A DNA stretch of 64,000 nt, from the NCBI GenBank assembly GCA_035651635.1, contig DASRFK010000072.1, positions 36,598 through 100,597 of the forward strand, in the 5' to 3' direction. The notes under the pieces were generated by a model that was given only the letters and a program-made list of their open reading frames with translations, searched no databases and had not been told where the DNA came from. The DNA comes from JANXQE01 sp035651635. Its GTDB lineage: Bacteria; Verrucomicrobiota; Verrucomicrobiia; Limisphaerales; UBA8199. This document shows positions 26,039 through 35,737 of this stretch, piece by piece (position 1 is the first letter of the stretch; the number at the start of each line of letters is the position of its first letter). A program made the position numbers and the translations under genes.

Positions 26039-28735
26039 ATGATTGACGCAATGCCCGAGCCGGAGCGCCCCAATCCCGATGCACTGCTGGCCGCCCTCAA
26101 GAAAGAGGAAGACCAGAAGAAGCGCGGCAAGCTGAAGGTGTTCTTCGGCATGGCCCCCGGCGTCGGCAAGACTTACGCCATGCTCGAAGCGGCTCGCCGG
26201 GAAATGGCGAGCGGAAAGGATGTGGTCATTGGCTACGTCGAAACCCATCGCCGGAAGGACACCGACGCCCTGACGGAAGGCATACCGGCCATTCCGCGCA
26301 TCAACGTCGAGTATCGGGGAGTGACGCTGACCGAAATGGACCTGGACGCGGTGCTGTCGCGGCGTCCGCAACTGGCGTTGGTCGACGAATTCGCCCATAC
26401 CAACGCTCCCGGCGCGCGGCACCCCAAACGGCACCAGGACGTCAACGAATTGCTGGATGCCGGGATCGACGTTTTCACCACGCTCAACGTGCAGCACGTC
26501 GAAAGCCGGGCCGAGGCGGTGCGCCAAATCACCGGCGTGACCATTCGTGAAACGGTCCCGGACACCGCGCTGGACGGGGCGGAGTTCGAGTTGGTCGATC
26601 TGCCGCCGGAGGAACTGCGGGCGCGCCTGGCTGCGGGCAAAATCTACATTCCCGAATCGGCGCAGGCCGCCAAGGATCACTTCTTCCGCCCTGGCAATCT
26701 CTCGGCTTTGCGTGAGCTGGCCTTGCGGTTCGCCGCCGAACATGTCGGGCAGGACGTGCTGGCCTACCGTCAGGCACAAGGAGTTTCCGATCCCTGGAAA
26801 TCGGGCCAGCGGCTGCTCGTGGCGGTGAGTGCCAGCCCCACCTCGGCGTCGCTGGTGCGCTGGACGCGACGTTTGGCGAGTGAACTCCAGGCGCCCTGGC
26901 TGGCGGTTTACGTTGAAGTCCCACAGGCGCTCAACGAACAGGAGCAGGCACGCCTCGCAACTCACCTGGCGCTCGCGCGCGAACTGGGCTCGCAGATTAT
27001 CACAACCAGTGACGCCGATGTTGTCCGTGGCATCCTGCGCGTGGCCCGCGAGCAAAACGTCACTCAAATTGTCGTTGGCAAACCCGCCGGTTGGCGCGCA
27101 GTAGACCTGCTGCGCGGTGGATCGCTGCTCAATCGGCTGATTCGATACAGCGGCCACATCGATGTCCACGCCGTTCGTGCCGAAGGCGAGACACCGCTGC
27201 TGCGCCGGCCCCCGCTGGGGCGGATTACGCCCGCAGCGGCGCGTGGCTACGGCATTTCCTCGGCGGTGGTGTTATTGACCACCGGACTGAACGCCATTCT
27301 GCGGCATTGGTTGGGGTACCAGTCGCTGGCGCTGATCTACCTCTTCACGGTCGTGGTTCTGGCCATGTTCGTCGCCCGTGGCCCAACGCTGTTGGCGGCC
27401 ACACTGACCGCGCTCCTGTGGAATTTCTTGTTCGTTCCGCCCGTCTTCACGTTCCGCATCTCGGGCACGACGGATTTGATGCTGTTCTTCACCTACTTCG
27501 CTGTCGCGCTCGCCATGGGTCACCTGGCTGCCCGGTTGCGAGCCCAGGAAGCGGCCGAGCGCCGCCGGGAACAGCACGCCACCGCCCTGTTTTTGCTTAC
27601 ACGCGAATTGGCGCAAGCTACTGACTTCGCCGATCTGCTGGCCATCATCATCCGGGAGGTGGGCAAAGCCGCTCGCGCCGACGTGGCACTTTCTTTGCCC
27701 GAAGAAGGAACGGATTTAGCCATAACTCCCTATTTCGCCAGCACGTGGCTGATGAGTGAAAAGGAACAAAGCGTCGCTACCTGGGCCTTTCGCCGCCGCC
27801 AGCCCGCCGGACGCGGCACAGATACGCTGCCGTCCTCTGAGGGCATGCACCTGCCGTTGCTGGCAGGCGAGCGAGCCGTCGGCGTGCTCAGCGTGCGCTT
27901 CAAAGAGAATGGCAGCCTTTCGGCCAATCAGCGCGATTTGCTCGAAGCGTTTGTGCGTCAGATTGCCCTCGTGGTGGACCGCCAGCGATTGCGCGACGCG
28001 GATCAGCGGGCCAAAATGGTCGAGGAATCCGAGCGGCTGAGCCGTACCCTATTGAATTCCATCTCGCACGAAATCCGCACGCCTATTGCGGCCATCAGCA
28101 GCGCCGCCGCCAACTTAAGCGCCGCCAGGAATTCCGAGGACAATAATATTCCCTGGACCATGGTCGACGAGATTCACGAGGCCACGCACCGGCTGAACCG
28201 GCTGGTCGGAAATTTGCTCAACATGACGCGTTTGGAGTCCGGCCATGTGAAACCGAAACTTGACTGGTGCGACGTGCCGGACTTAATCCAGGTTACCTTG
28301 AAGGAAATCGAAGGCGACCTGGCACGGCATAAGGTGACCGTGGACATCGCCCCCGGGTTGCCGCTGGTGCGAATGGATTTTGTGCTGACGCAACAGGTCC
28401 TGACCAATCTCTTAATCAATGCCGTCGTACATACGCCGCCCAAAACACATGTCACCGTGCGCGCATTCGCGCAGGACGGTAACCTGGTCTTGAGCGTGAG
28501 TGACAACGGCCCGGGCCTGCCGCCGGAGGCGTTGCCCTTTATCTTCGACAAATTTTACCGCGCTCCAGCCGCGCCGGCCGGGGGCACAGGCCTGGGCCTG
28601 GCCATCGTCAAAGGATTTGCCGAAGCCCAGGGTGGGCAGGTTGAGGCCGGAAATCAGGCCAGTGGCGGGGCTGTGTTCACCCTGCGGCTGCCTTTGGTAA
28701 AACCACCTTCGGTGTCGGTCGAATCAGCCATATGA
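26039..28735 (+). CDS. kdpD: KdpD osmosensitive K+ sensor histidine kinase
   Basis: About 898 residues, close to E. coli KdpD (894). The N-terminal KdpD domain has Walker A GMAPGVGKTYAML (about 38) and LVDEFAHTNAPGARHPKRHQ. A Usp-like domain follows (about 255-390), then four transmembrane helices (about 400-500), a GAF-like region, the phospho-His in SISHEIRTPIAA (about 676), and HATPase motifs NLLINAVVHTP, VSDNGPGLP and GTGLGLAIVKG. ATG 26039 is chosen over GTG 26015 and ATG 26051. Its stop overlaps the kdpE start by four bases. It is the only sensor kinase in the island and may serve both pumps. Confidence 0.95.
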   Translation: MIDAMPEPERPNPDALLAALKKEEDQKKRGKLKVFFGMAPGVGKTYAMLEAARREMASGKDVVIGYVETHRRKDTDALTEGIPAIPRINVEYRGVTLTEMDLDAVLSRRPQLALVDEFAHTNAPGARHPKRHQDVNELLDAGIDVFTTLNVQHVESRAEAVRQITGVTIRETVPDTALDGAEFELVDLPPEELRARLAAGKIYIPESAQAAKDHFFRPGNLSALRELALRFAAEHVGQDVLAYRQAQGVSDPWKSGQRLLVAVSASPTSASLVRWTRRLASELQAPWLAVYVEVPQALNEQEQARLATHLALARELGSQIITTSDADVVRGILRVAREQNVTQIVVGKPAGWRAVDLLRGGSLLNRLIRYSGHIDVHAVRAEGETPLLRRPPLGRITPAAARGYGISSAVVLLTTGLNAILRHWLGYQSLALIYLFTVVVLAMFVARGPTLLAATLTALLWNFLFVPPVFTFRISGTTDLMLFFTYFAVALAMGHLAARLRAQEAAERRREQHATALFLLTRELAQATDFADLLAIIIREVGKAARADVALSLPEEGTDLAITPYFASTWLMSEKEQSVATWAFRRRQPAGRGTDTLPSSEGMHLPLLAGERAVGVLSVRFKENGSLSANQRDLLEAFVRQIALVVDRQRLRDADQRAKMVEESERLSRTLLNSISHEIRTPIAAISSAAANLSAARNSEDNNIPWTMVDEIHEATHRLNRLVGNLLNMTRLESGHVKPKLDWCDVPDLIQVTLKEIEGDLARHKVTVDIAPGLPLVRMDFVLTQQVLTNLLINAVVHTPPKTHVTVRAFAQDGNLVLSVSDNGPGLPPEALPFIFDKFYRAPAAPAGGTGLGLAIVKGFAEAQGGQVEAGNQASGGAVFTLRLPLVKPPSVSVESAI

Positions 28736-29433
28736 GTGAAACGTCCACGCTCAAACCTACCGCGCTAATCGTCGACGACGAACTCCAGATTCGCCGGCTG
28801 TTGCGCGTCTGCCTCGAGAGCAACGGTTACCGCGTCCTGGAAGCGACCACTGGCCAGGAAGGCCTTGCCCAGGCAGCACAGCATCCGCCCGACGTCATAG
28901 TGCTGGACTTGGGCTTGCCCGATATGGACGGAGTGGCCGTGCTTAAGCGGTTGCGTGAGTGGAGCCGCGTGCCGGTCCTGGTCCTTTCGGTGCGTGACCG
29001 TGAAGAAGATAAAGTGGCCGCATTGGACAATGGCGCCGACGATTTCGTGACCAAACCGTTCGGAACCGCCGAACTGTTGGCGCGGCTAAGGGTGGCGCAA
29101 CGGCACGCGCTACCGGCAGGCGAAAGCCCCATATTCCGTTCGGCCGATCTCGAAGTCGACCTCACGGCGCGGACCGTCAAGCTGCGAGGCAAGGATGTGA
29201 AATTGACCGCGACCGAGTATTCACTGCTGCGTTTGTTCGTGCAGCACGCGGGGAAAGTTCTGACGCATCGGCAGATTCTCAAGGAAGTATGGGGCCCCGG
29301 ATATGTGGAGCAAACTCACTATCTGCGGGTGTACATCGCTCATTTGCGGGAGAAGCTCGAAGCGGATCCTTCCAAGCCCCGTCTGATCAGCACCGAACCC
29401 GGCGTCGGCTACCGTTTCATGATCGACAATTGA
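28732..29433 (+). CDS. kdpE: KdpE response regulator, canonical
   Basis: A 233-residue OmpR-family regulator translationally coupled to kdpD (ATGA overlap). The receiver has TALIVDDELQIRRLLRVCLE, phospho-acceptor Asp59 in VIVLDLGLPDMDG, VLSVRD and FVTKPFG. The winged-helix domain has VKLTATEYSLLRLFVQHAGK, GPGYVEQTHYLRVYIAHLRE and PGVGYRFM. It activates kdp transcription on phosphorylation by KdpD. Compare the paralogue at 17091, whose acceptor is Glu. Confidence 0.96.
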   Translation: MSETSTLKPTALIVDDELQIRRLLRVCLESNGYRVLEATTGQEGLAQAAQHPPDVIVLDLGLPDMDGVAVLKRLREWSRVPVLVLSVRDREEDKVAALDNGADDFVTKPFGTAELLARLRVAQRHALPAGESPIFRSADLEVDLTARTVKLRGKDVKLTATEYSLLRLFVQHAGKVLTHRQILKEVWGPGYVEQTHYLRVYIAHLREKLEADPSKPRLISTEPGVGYRFMIDN

Positions 29434-29620
29434 ATGGCTGGCGCGCCCGATTCCACCGTTGCTCGGGGAACCAAAGCGCGGACTTATGCATCACACACTC
29501 AGAACGCCGACGAGCTTCCCCCTCACCCGGCCTGACATCGGCCTCTGCCCGTCAACCCCAGGGTAAGAGTGGCTGGGTGGGGGCCTTTTTCGAGGCTTTT
29601 GGCTAAACCTGCGGCCGGGC

Positions 29621-29656
29621 CCAAAATCCGAAATCCGAAGGTCGAAATCCGAAGGG
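29621..29656. repeat. CCGAAATCCGAAGG simple repeat next to purF stop
   Basis: CCAAAATCCGAAATCCGAAG followed by GTCGAAATCCGAAGG, ending a few bases from the purF stop codon. It is the same family as the repeats at 22345 and 61105. Confidence 0.75.
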
Positions 29657-29658
29657 GG

Positions 29659-31119
29659 TTAGAGCAGTTTGATTTGGGCTCGCTCCTCGGCCAGCGAGTC
29701 CGAAAGCGAATGCGGCCGCCCGTTGCGCCGTTCGATGGCGTGTTTATCCACGCCTGCCTCGAAAGGGACGGGGTAATTTCCATCGTAGCAAGCCATGCAA
29801 AATGAGCTGGCCGGCAGCCCGGTCGCGCGCACCATCCCCTCCTGCGACAAGTAGTGCAACGAGTCGGCATTCAGATACTTTCGGATTTCCTCGAGAGAAT
29901 GATTAGCTGCCATGAGCTTGCTGCGGTCGGGAAAATCGATTCCGTAAACGCACGGGTTCATGTGCGGTGGACAGCTGACCAGCACATGGACCTCCGTGGC
30001 GCCGGCTTCTTTGAGATTGTTGACGCGCGCCTTGCAGGTGGTGCCGCGCACAATCGAATCATCCACCACGATGACCCGTTTCCCTTTCACCAACTCCTGG
30101 ATCAAGTTCAGTTTGACCCGCACATCGAAGTCACGGATGAGCTGGGACGGCTGCAAAAAGCTGCGCCCGACATAATGGTTGCGGACGAAAGCCATCTCGA
30201 AAGGAATACCCGATTCCATCGAGTAACCCAGCGCCGCGCAGTTGCCGCTGTCCGGAACCGGCACCACAATGTCGGCGGCAATTGGAAATTCGAGCGCGAG
30301 TTCTTTTCCCATTTCCACGCGGACCTTGTACACGTTGCGGTTGGCAATCGAGCTATCGGGACGCGCGAAATAGACGTACTCGAAAATACAGAAGGCGCGG
30401 CGCTGCTGTTCCGGAAAGGCCTGCAAACTGGTCACGCCTTTATCGTTGATGGCGACGATCTCGCCGGGCTGCACGTCGCGCACAAATTTGGCATGAATAA
30501 GATCCAGCGCGCAAGTTTCGCTGGCCAGCACCCAGCCTTCGTCAATACGGCCGAGACAAAGCGGGCGGAACCCATGCGGATCGCGCACGCCGATCAGCTC
30601 GTTTTCGGTCATGATCACCAGCGAATACGCGCCTTCGATTCGGCGAATGGTGTCGACCAGGCTGCTTTTGTTGCCGTTTTTTGGCGGCTGCGCCATCAAA
30701 TGCAGGATGATCTCGCTGTCGACGGTGGTTGAGAAAATGGACCCTTTAGCCTCGAGTTCATCGCGCAACCTGCCCGCGTTGGTCAGATTCCCGTTGTGGG
30801 CGATCGCAATCTGTCCCCGGGCGCAATCCACGATCAGGGGTTGCGCATTTTTCAGATGGGACGAGCCGGTGGTCGAGTAGCGAGTGTGGCCGATGGCGAT
30901 TTTGCCGACCATGTCATGCAGGACATCTCCTTTGAACACTTGCGAAACCAGGCCCATCCCCTTGTGCGCGTGAAAGAGCTTGCCATCGGAGGTGACGATG
31001 CCGGCGCTTTCCTGGCCTCGATGTTGCAACGCGTACAGGCCGTAGTACGTCAATTCGGCCGCGTTGGGATGTCCATAAACGCCGAAGACACCGCAATAAT
31101 GTTTTGGATAGCACTGCAT
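29659..31119 (-). CDS. purF: Amidophosphoribosyltransferase
   Basis: First committed step of purine synthesis: PRPP plus glutamine to 5-phosphoribosylamine. The chosen start (31119, MQCYPKHYCGVFGVYG) leaves a short propeptide before Cys9, the glutaminase nucleophile; in-frame ATG 31134 and GTG 31149 are alternatives. Visible motifs are GLYALQHRGQESAGI, GHTRYSTTG, AHNGNLTNA and the PRPP-binding RVIVVDDSIVRGTTC. Two Cys (CPPHMNPC and SFCMACYDG) match the iron-sulfur type of PurF. It lies 68 bp downstream of purL on the same strand, a likely operon. Confidence 0.96.
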   Translation of the reverse strand: MQCYPKHYCGVFGVYGHPNAAELTYYGLYALQHRGQESAGIVTSDGKLFHAHKGMGLVSQVFKGDVLHDMVGKIAIGHTRYSTTGSSHLKNAQPLIVDCARGQIAIAHNGNLTNAGRLRDELEAKGSIFSTTVDSEIILHLMAQPPKNGNKSSLVDTIRRIEGAYSLVIMTENELIGVRDPHGFRPLCLGRIDEGWVLASETCALDLIHAKFVRDVQPGEIVAINDKGVTSLQAFPEQQRRAFCIFEYVYFARPDSSIANRNVYKVRVEMGKELALEFPIAADIVVPVPDSGNCAALGYSMESGIPFEMAFVRNHYVGRSFLQPSQLIRDFDVRVKLNLIQELVKGKRVIVVDDSIVRGTTCKARVNNLKEAGATEVHVLVSCPPHMNPCVYGIDFPDRSKLMAANHSLEEIRKYLNADSLHYLSQEGMVRATGLPASSFCMACYDGNYPVPFEAGVDKHAIERRNGRPHSLSDSLAEERAQIKLL

Positions 31120-31187
31120 CGAATGCGCGCACATTATCCCACGAGCCACATCCCAGATCCAGCGGGGAGTGAGTCAAACCGCTGGTT

Positions 31188-33569
31188 TTAACGCATCACT
31201 CGGGCGATGGAATTCCACCACAGGTCGTAGAGTTCAGCCACCGGCCAGGTAAACTCGCCCTGGGCTGTGGTAACGGTCAGATTTTGCCCGCCCACAGTGC
31301 CAATTCGGACTGCGGCGATGCCAAGCAACTTTGCCCGCTCGATGACTTTGACAGAATCCAGGGCATCGGTGGAGATGACGATGCGGCTTTGGGTCTCCCC
31401 AAAAAGCAAAGCGTCCAGTCGAGTGCGGCTCTCGCCTGAACCGTTGGCGTCCCTCCCGAATGCCGAAAGGTCAAGGTGAGCGCCGATTAAACGGGGGGTT
31501 TCGCGGGCGATTTGCTGGCTTACACAACTCTCGGCCAGGGCCACCCCAAGCCCGCCTTCGCTGCAATCATGAGCGCTTTTGACCACGCCCGAATGAATCA
31601 AGGCCCGCAGGGCCAGGTGCAGGTCGCGCTCCTCGTCCAAGTGGCATCGCGGCGGCGTGCCGGTTTTGAGGTGATGCGTCAATTGCAAATAGGCGGAACC
31701 GCCGAGCCCCTGGAGCGGATCGGCCGGATCCACTACCGCCCCGAGGAGAATGATCGAGTCACCTTCGTCCTTAAACCATTGAGTGGTGATGTGCTCGGGC
31801 GCCTCGATCAGGCCCGCCATCGCCACGGTGGGTGTGGGATCAATTGGGCCGTTCGGACTCTGATTGTACAGGCTGACGTTGCCCCCCGTCACTGGGGTAT
31901 TGAAAGCGCGGCAAGCCTCCGCCAGCCCGCGCACTGATTCCCGTAATTGCCAGAAAATCTCCGGCTTGAGCGGATTGCCAAAGTTCAGATTGTCCGTCAC
32001 GCCCAAAGGCACGGCGCCGGTGCACGCGAGATTTCGCGCCGCCTCAGCCACGGCGATTTTGCTGCCTTCGTATGGATCGAGGTAAACGTAGACGGCATTA
32101 CAGTCTACGGACAGCGCAACATACTTTTCGAACGGCTCGTTCTGTTCCCCGCTGCCAGGTTTGATCGCGGGAAGCGAATCCGGCTTGATTCGCAGGACGG
32201 CGGCGTCCGAACCAGGGCAAACCGCCGTGCCGGCGCGCACCGTGTAATCGTATTGGCGGTAAACCCAGTTCTTGGACGCAATGGTTGGGCTGGCGAGCAA
32301 AGATTTGAGGACCGGCACGGGGTCGGTGAGGTCGGGAATCTGCCCGAGCCTGAAGGCGCGAACAGATTTGAGGTACTCAGGTTCGACCCCTTCCCGCTGG
32401 TAAACGGGCGCCTCATCGGCGAGTTTTTTTGCCGGAATATCGGCGCAGATCTGGCCGTGGTTGCGTACCACCATGCGCCCGGTATCGGTGACATGTCCAA
32501 TCTCAGCCCAAGGCAGATCCCATTTGTCGAAAATGCGTTTTACCTCAGATTCGCGTCCTTTTTGGACGATGATGAGCATGCGCTCCTGGGATTCACTCAG
32601 CATGATCTCGTAGGGCGTCATGTTGGGGGCCCGTTGGGGCACCTTGGAAAGGTCGATTTCGATCCCCGTGCCGGCGCGGGCGGCGGTTTCGCAAGTAGAA
32701 CAGGTCAACCCGGCCGCGCCCATGTCCTGGATGCCGGCCACCGCCCCGGTGGCGAGCAACTCCAGGCACGCTTCGCACACCAGTTTTTCCATGAACGGGT
32801 CGCCCACCTGCACCGCACCGCGTTGCTGTTCGGCGGATTCCTCAGTTAGGTCTTGCGATGCGAATGCCGCTCCGGCCAGGCCATCCCGCCCGGTGGCTGG
32901 ACCGACGTAGAAGACTGGATTGCCGACGCCGCGGGCAGCGCCCCGCACGATTTGGTCGTGGCGCAGCACGCCGAGACAAAACGCGTTGACCAGCGGGTTG
33001 CCTTCGTACGACTTGTCGAAATATACTTCGCCGGCAATGGTCGGGATGCCGAAACAATTGCCATAATGGGCAATGCCGGCCACCACCCCGCTGAATAAAC
33101 GTCGATTGTTCGCAAGGGATGATTGCTCGTCGACGCCTTGCGCCGTTCCATTCGAGATAGGACCGAAGCGGAGCGAGTTGATCGAGCAAACCGGGCGGGC
33201 GCCCATGGTAAAGATGTCCCGAATGATTCCCCCCACGCCGGTCGCCGCGCCCTGAAACGGCTCAACTGCGCTCGGATGGTTGTGGGATTCGATTTTAAAG
33301 GCAATGGCCAGGCCGTCGCCAATATCAATGATCCCGGCGTTTTCTTCTCCGGCCCCCACCAGGATCTTGGGCGATTTCGTCGGGAAAGTCCGCAGCAATG
33401 GCCGGCTGTTCTTGTACGAACAATGCTCGCTCCACATGACGGAAAAAATCCCCAGCTCCGTATACGAGGGTTCGCGCCCCAAAATGCCCTTCAGTTTTTC
33501 GTACTCTTCGGGCGTCAGGTTATGCTTGCGGACTAGCTCCGGCGTAATGGCTGGTTCAATCGTTGACAT
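31188..33569 (-). CDS. purL: Phosphoribosylformylglycinamidine synthase subunit PurL
   Basis: A 793-residue protein of the small-PurL type, the FGAM synthetase subunit that works with PurS and PurQ (not in this window). Landmarks are [93 protein letters not shown] and the C-terminal [17 protein letters not shown]. Its length is normal for the small form (about 730-790). It is the first gene of a purL-purF pair. Its upstream flank is a repeat-rich stretch. Confidence 0.97.
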   Translation of the reverse strand: MSTIEPAITPELVRKHNLTPEEYEKLKGILGREPSYTELGIFSVMWSEHCSYKNSRPLLRTFPTKSPKILVGAGEENAGIIDIGDGLAIAFKIESHNHPSAVEPFQGAATGVGGIIRDIFTMGARPVCSINSLRFGPISNGTAQGVDEQSSLANNRRLFSGVVAGIAHYGNCFGIPTIAGEVYFDKSYEGNPLVNAFCLGVLRHDQIVRGAARGVGNPVFYVGPATGRDGLAGAAFASQDLTEESAEQQRGAVQVGDPFMEKLVCEACLELLATGAVAGIQDMGAAGLTCSTCETAARAGTGIEIDLSKVPQRAPNMTPYEIMLSESQERMLIIVQKGRESEVKRIFDKWDLPWAEIGHVTDTGRMVVRNHGQICADIPAKKLADEAPVYQREGVEPEYLKSVRAFRLGQIPDLTDPVPVLKSLLASPTIASKNWVYRQYDYTVRAGTAVCPGSDAAVLRIKPDSLPAIKPGSGEQNEPFEKYVALSVDCNAVYVYLDPYEGSKIAVAEAARNLACTGAVPLGVTDNLNFGNPLKPEIFWQLRESVRGLAEACRAFNTPVTGGNVSLYNQSPNGPIDPTPTVAMAGLIEAPEHITTQWFKDEGDSIILLGAVVDPADPLQGLGGSAYLQLTHHLKTGTPPRCHLDEERDLHLALRALIHSGVVKSAHDCSEGGLGVALAESCVSQQIARETPRLIGAHLDLSAFGRDANGSGESRTRLDALLFGETQSRIVISTDALDSVKVIERAKLLGIAAVRIGTVGGQNLTVTTAQGEFTWPVAELYDLWWNSIARVMR

Positions 33570-33654
33570 GTCACGTGGTCCTGGGAGTTCAACCGTCGAA
33601 ATCCTGCCCCACCAGAATGAAGGCTAAGGCGAGCGGAGACAAGCGGGAAGAGAA

Positions 33655-33866
33655 CAGATACGAATTTCACCAATTTCCACGAAAGAGGAGGGTGTGGCTA
33701 CGTTAGGGGGCTTCCAATTTGGTGAAAATTCGTGAACTTCTGTCTCTCTACGGACACGAAAATGCGCCGGTTATCACGAACCGGAACGCGATTTCCGCGT
33801 TGGTGGGAATTCGTGAAATTCGTGTCGACACCAATTGCGCCAATGATCACGAAGTGAACTTCGTGT
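33655..33866. repeat. TTCGTG-rich dispersed repeat region upstream of purL
   Basis: The intergenic stretch carries several copies of words like GTGAAATTCGTGT, ACGAATTTCACC and GTGAACTTCGTGT in both orientations, together with ACGAACCGG/CCGGTTATCACG. It appears to be degenerate repeat DNA rather than coding. It sits where the purL promoter should be, so part of it may be transcribed leader. Confidence 0.5.
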
Positions 33867-33882
33867 CTACCTCGGGTCGTGT

Positions 33883-34095
33883 CTACCTCGGGGGCGTGGT
33901 TTGGATGCGAATCTTGCGAGCGCGAGGCGCGGCAGGTTCTTCAAACAAGCTGAACAACAAAGACAAAACAGCCACAGCGATACAGACGAAGAAAACGGAT
34001 TGAGCAATGGGCGCCGTCCAGTGGAGGACACCGGTGAAACCGAAAATCGCAGCAATGAGCGCGACGACAACGCAATTGGCAGCACGCTTTAACAT
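33883..34095 (-). CDS. Small DUF1328-like membrane protein
   Basis: A 70-residue protein with two hydrophobic helices (CVVVALIAAIFGFTGVLHWT, QSVFFVCIAVAVLSLLFSLF) and a basic Pro-rich tail. The VALIAAIFGFTG core resembles the DUF1328/YtjA family of small two-helix membrane proteins, function unknown. It is a stand-alone gene inside a repeat-rich intergenic region. A 72-codon ORF in another frame over the same DNA lacks the family pattern. Confidence 0.7.
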   Translation of the reverse strand: MLKRAANCVVVALIAAIFGFTGVLHWTAPIAQSVFFVCIAVAVLSLLFSLFEEPAAPRARKIRIQTTPPR

Positions 34096-34246
34096 GAACT
34101 AAACCTCTGCCACGGCCCCGGAGTCTCAAGCGGGTAAGTTACTCCCGTGCCGCGGGAAGAGACCCCAGAAGTTGCGACTTAGGGTGCGCTGGTAAATGGA
34201 ACGCGCGGAACGCCGCATTTATGCGGCAGCCTCTAACCTCTAAAAG

Positions 34247-34360
34247 AGTGTTTTAGAATTTGGTTTGGAGTCCCGCCTTCAGGCGGTTTTGCGCCGGGCC
34301 GCCTGAAGGCGGGACTCCGAACCCATACGCCCGCGACCGAGTCGGTATGTTTAAAACAGG
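34247..34360. repeat. Palindromic dispersed element, copy 2
   Basis: The core inverted repeat at 34262-34323 again has arms GGTTTGGAGTCCCGCCTTCA and their complement around TTTTGCGCCGGG. Relative to copy 1 (3971-4085) it is inverted and shares the outer TTTTAGAATTTGG and GTATGTTTAAAACA flanks. Shorter palindromes built on CCGCATTTATGCGG (about 34212-34225) and CCGCATGAATGCGG (about 34411-34424) flank it, so the whole 34096-34518 gap is repeat-derived. Confidence 0.8.
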
Positions 34361-34518
34361 CGCCAATAGGTGTACCGCAGTGGAGTGGTGCGCGTTCTGG
34401 TTGTTCGCGACCGCATGAATGCGGCATTCCGGGGTCCCGTCCGGCCGGTCCGATGCAACTTGCCGGGCGAGGACTTTGGGTTACACTTTTGCCGTCGAAA
34501 AGGGTTCCCTGGCGAAAC

Positions 34519-34926
34519 ATGAATATCCAAGTGGCAGTACTCTGCGACGCAGCAACGGATGACAACGGCAAGTTGAACCTGCTCGGCGCCTTTGACACCA
34601 TCTACACGCCGCAACTTCCGGCAATCCATCCCCAATGTTCGGTGGCGCTCCGGATCACGTTTTTTAACGGGGAAGAAGGCAAACGCGAGTTGCGTTTCAA
34701 TTTTGTCGATGCAGACGGCAAATCGATCATGCCCGACTTCCCGCCGATCCCGGTGGACGTGCTATTGCCGGAAGATATGCACTTTGGCACCCGAAATTTC
34801 ATCGTGAACATTCAGCAGTTGAAGTTCGACAATCCGGGGCTCTACTCGATTGACATCTCGCTGGACGGCCGGTCGCAGGCGAGCATTCCGCTGATGGTGA
34901 AACACAACCCACCGGTGGTGGCTTAG
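34519..34926 (+). CDS. DUF6941-like small protein
   Basis: A 135-residue protein; ATG 34519 (MNIQVAVLCDAATDDNGKLN) is preferred to the ATG 22 codons upstream because it starts at the conserved domain. The sequence is beta-rich: LLGAFDTIYTPQLPAIHPQC, VALRITFFNGEEGKRELRF, LPEDMHFGTRNFIVNIQQLK and GLYSIDISLDGR. It resembles a family of short conserved proteins of unknown function that open with a CDxA...NKL-type motif. It is convergent with nagB, two bases apart. Confidence 0.7.
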   Translation: MNIQVAVLCDAATDDNGKLNLLGAFDTIYTPQLPAIHPQCSVALRITFFNGEEGKRELRFNFVDADGKSIMPDFPPIPVDVLLPEDMHFGTRNFIVNIQQLKFDNPGLYSIDISLDGRSQASIPLMVKHNPPVVA

Positions 34927-34928
34927 TA

Positions 34929-35714
34929 TTAGCGATACTCCTGCCACTCGGGTTCATTGGCGAAGATCCAGCGGTAATAATCCTGCTCGCTGAGCTGTGC
35001 CGCGGCTTCTTCGTCCACTACGACGGTACAGCGCGGATGCAACTGGAGCGCTGAAGCAGTAACCATGCTGGTAATGGGGCCTTCGACAGCCTTGGCGACC
35101 ATGGCGGCTTTGGTGTCGCCGGTAGCCAGCAGGATGCAGCGGCGGGCTTCGATAATCGTGCCTACCCCCATGGTGATCGCGCGGCGGGGCACACGCTCTT
35201 CGCCGCCGAACAAGGGCGCGTTCTGTTTAATGGTAGTGGGCGTCAGCGCCTTGACTCGCGTGCGAGAGCGTAGGGCCGACAAAGGTTCGTTAAATCCAAT
35301 GTGACCGGCTTTGCCCAGGCCGACCAATTGGAGGTCAATCCCGCCAAAGCGATGAATAAGCGCTTCGTACTTGCGACATTCCGCATCCAGGTCCTCAGCC
35401 ATGCCATTGGGCAGATGGGTATTGCGCGGGTCGATATTGACATGCCTGAAGAGGTGCTCGTCCATGTAGTGGCGGTACGACCCGGGGTCGGAGGGAAAGA
35501 GCCCAACGTATTCATCCAGGTTGAAAGTGCTGCACAGTGAAAAATCCAAACGCTGCTCTTTATGCAAAGAGACGAGTTGCCGGTACACGCGTTCCATAGT
35601 GACGCCGGTGGCCAGGCCCAGAACCAGGTGGGGGTTGGACCGCAAATCGTGTGCGATGATCCGGGCAACCAACCCGGCCGCCGCTTCTTTGTTTGGCTGG
35701 ATGATGACTTCCAC
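34929..35714 (-). CDS. nagB: Glucosamine-6-phosphate deaminase family protein
   Basis: A 261-residue protein of the NagB family, which converts glucosamine-6-phosphate to fructose-6-phosphate and ammonia. Visible are GLATGVTMERVYRQLV, STFNLDEYVGLFPSDPGSY, GLGKAGHIGFNEPLS, FGGEERVPRRAITMGVGTI and LLATGDTKAAMVAKAVEGP. One point to check: the GHIGFNEP loop is preceded by Ala (GKAGHIGF), where E. coli NagB has the catalytic Asp of NDGHIAF and some other bacteria Asn, while the His and Glu are kept. It is upstream of a repeat island and near two other sugar-metabolism genes. Confidence 0.88.
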   Translation of the reverse strand: MEVIIQPNKEAAAGLVARIIAHDLRSNPHLVLGLATGVTMERVYRQLVSLHKEQRLDFSLCSTFNLDEYVGLFPSDPGSYRHYMDEHLFRHVNIDPRNTHLPNGMAEDLDAECRKYEALIHRFGGIDLQLVGLGKAGHIGFNEPLSALRSRTRVKALTPTTIKQNAPLFGGEERVPRRAITMGVGTIIEARRCILLATGDTKAAMVAKAVEGPITSMVTASALQLHPRCTVVVDEEAAAQLSEQDYYRWIFANEPEWQEYR

Positions 35715-35737
35715 GGGGGGGTGAGGCGTTGAAGCCT

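Noticed and set aside
26000..27169. 389-residue ORF on the minus strand
   Set aside because: It is antisense to kdpD, whose Walker motifs lie in the plus-strand frame. The translation is compositionally biased and motif-free.
29854..30732. 292-residue ORF on the plus strand
   Set aside because: Antisense to purF; no domain and no ribosome-binding site.
31947..32849. 300-residue ORF on the plus strand
   Set aside because: Antisense to purL, whose conserved motifs are continuous on the other strand.
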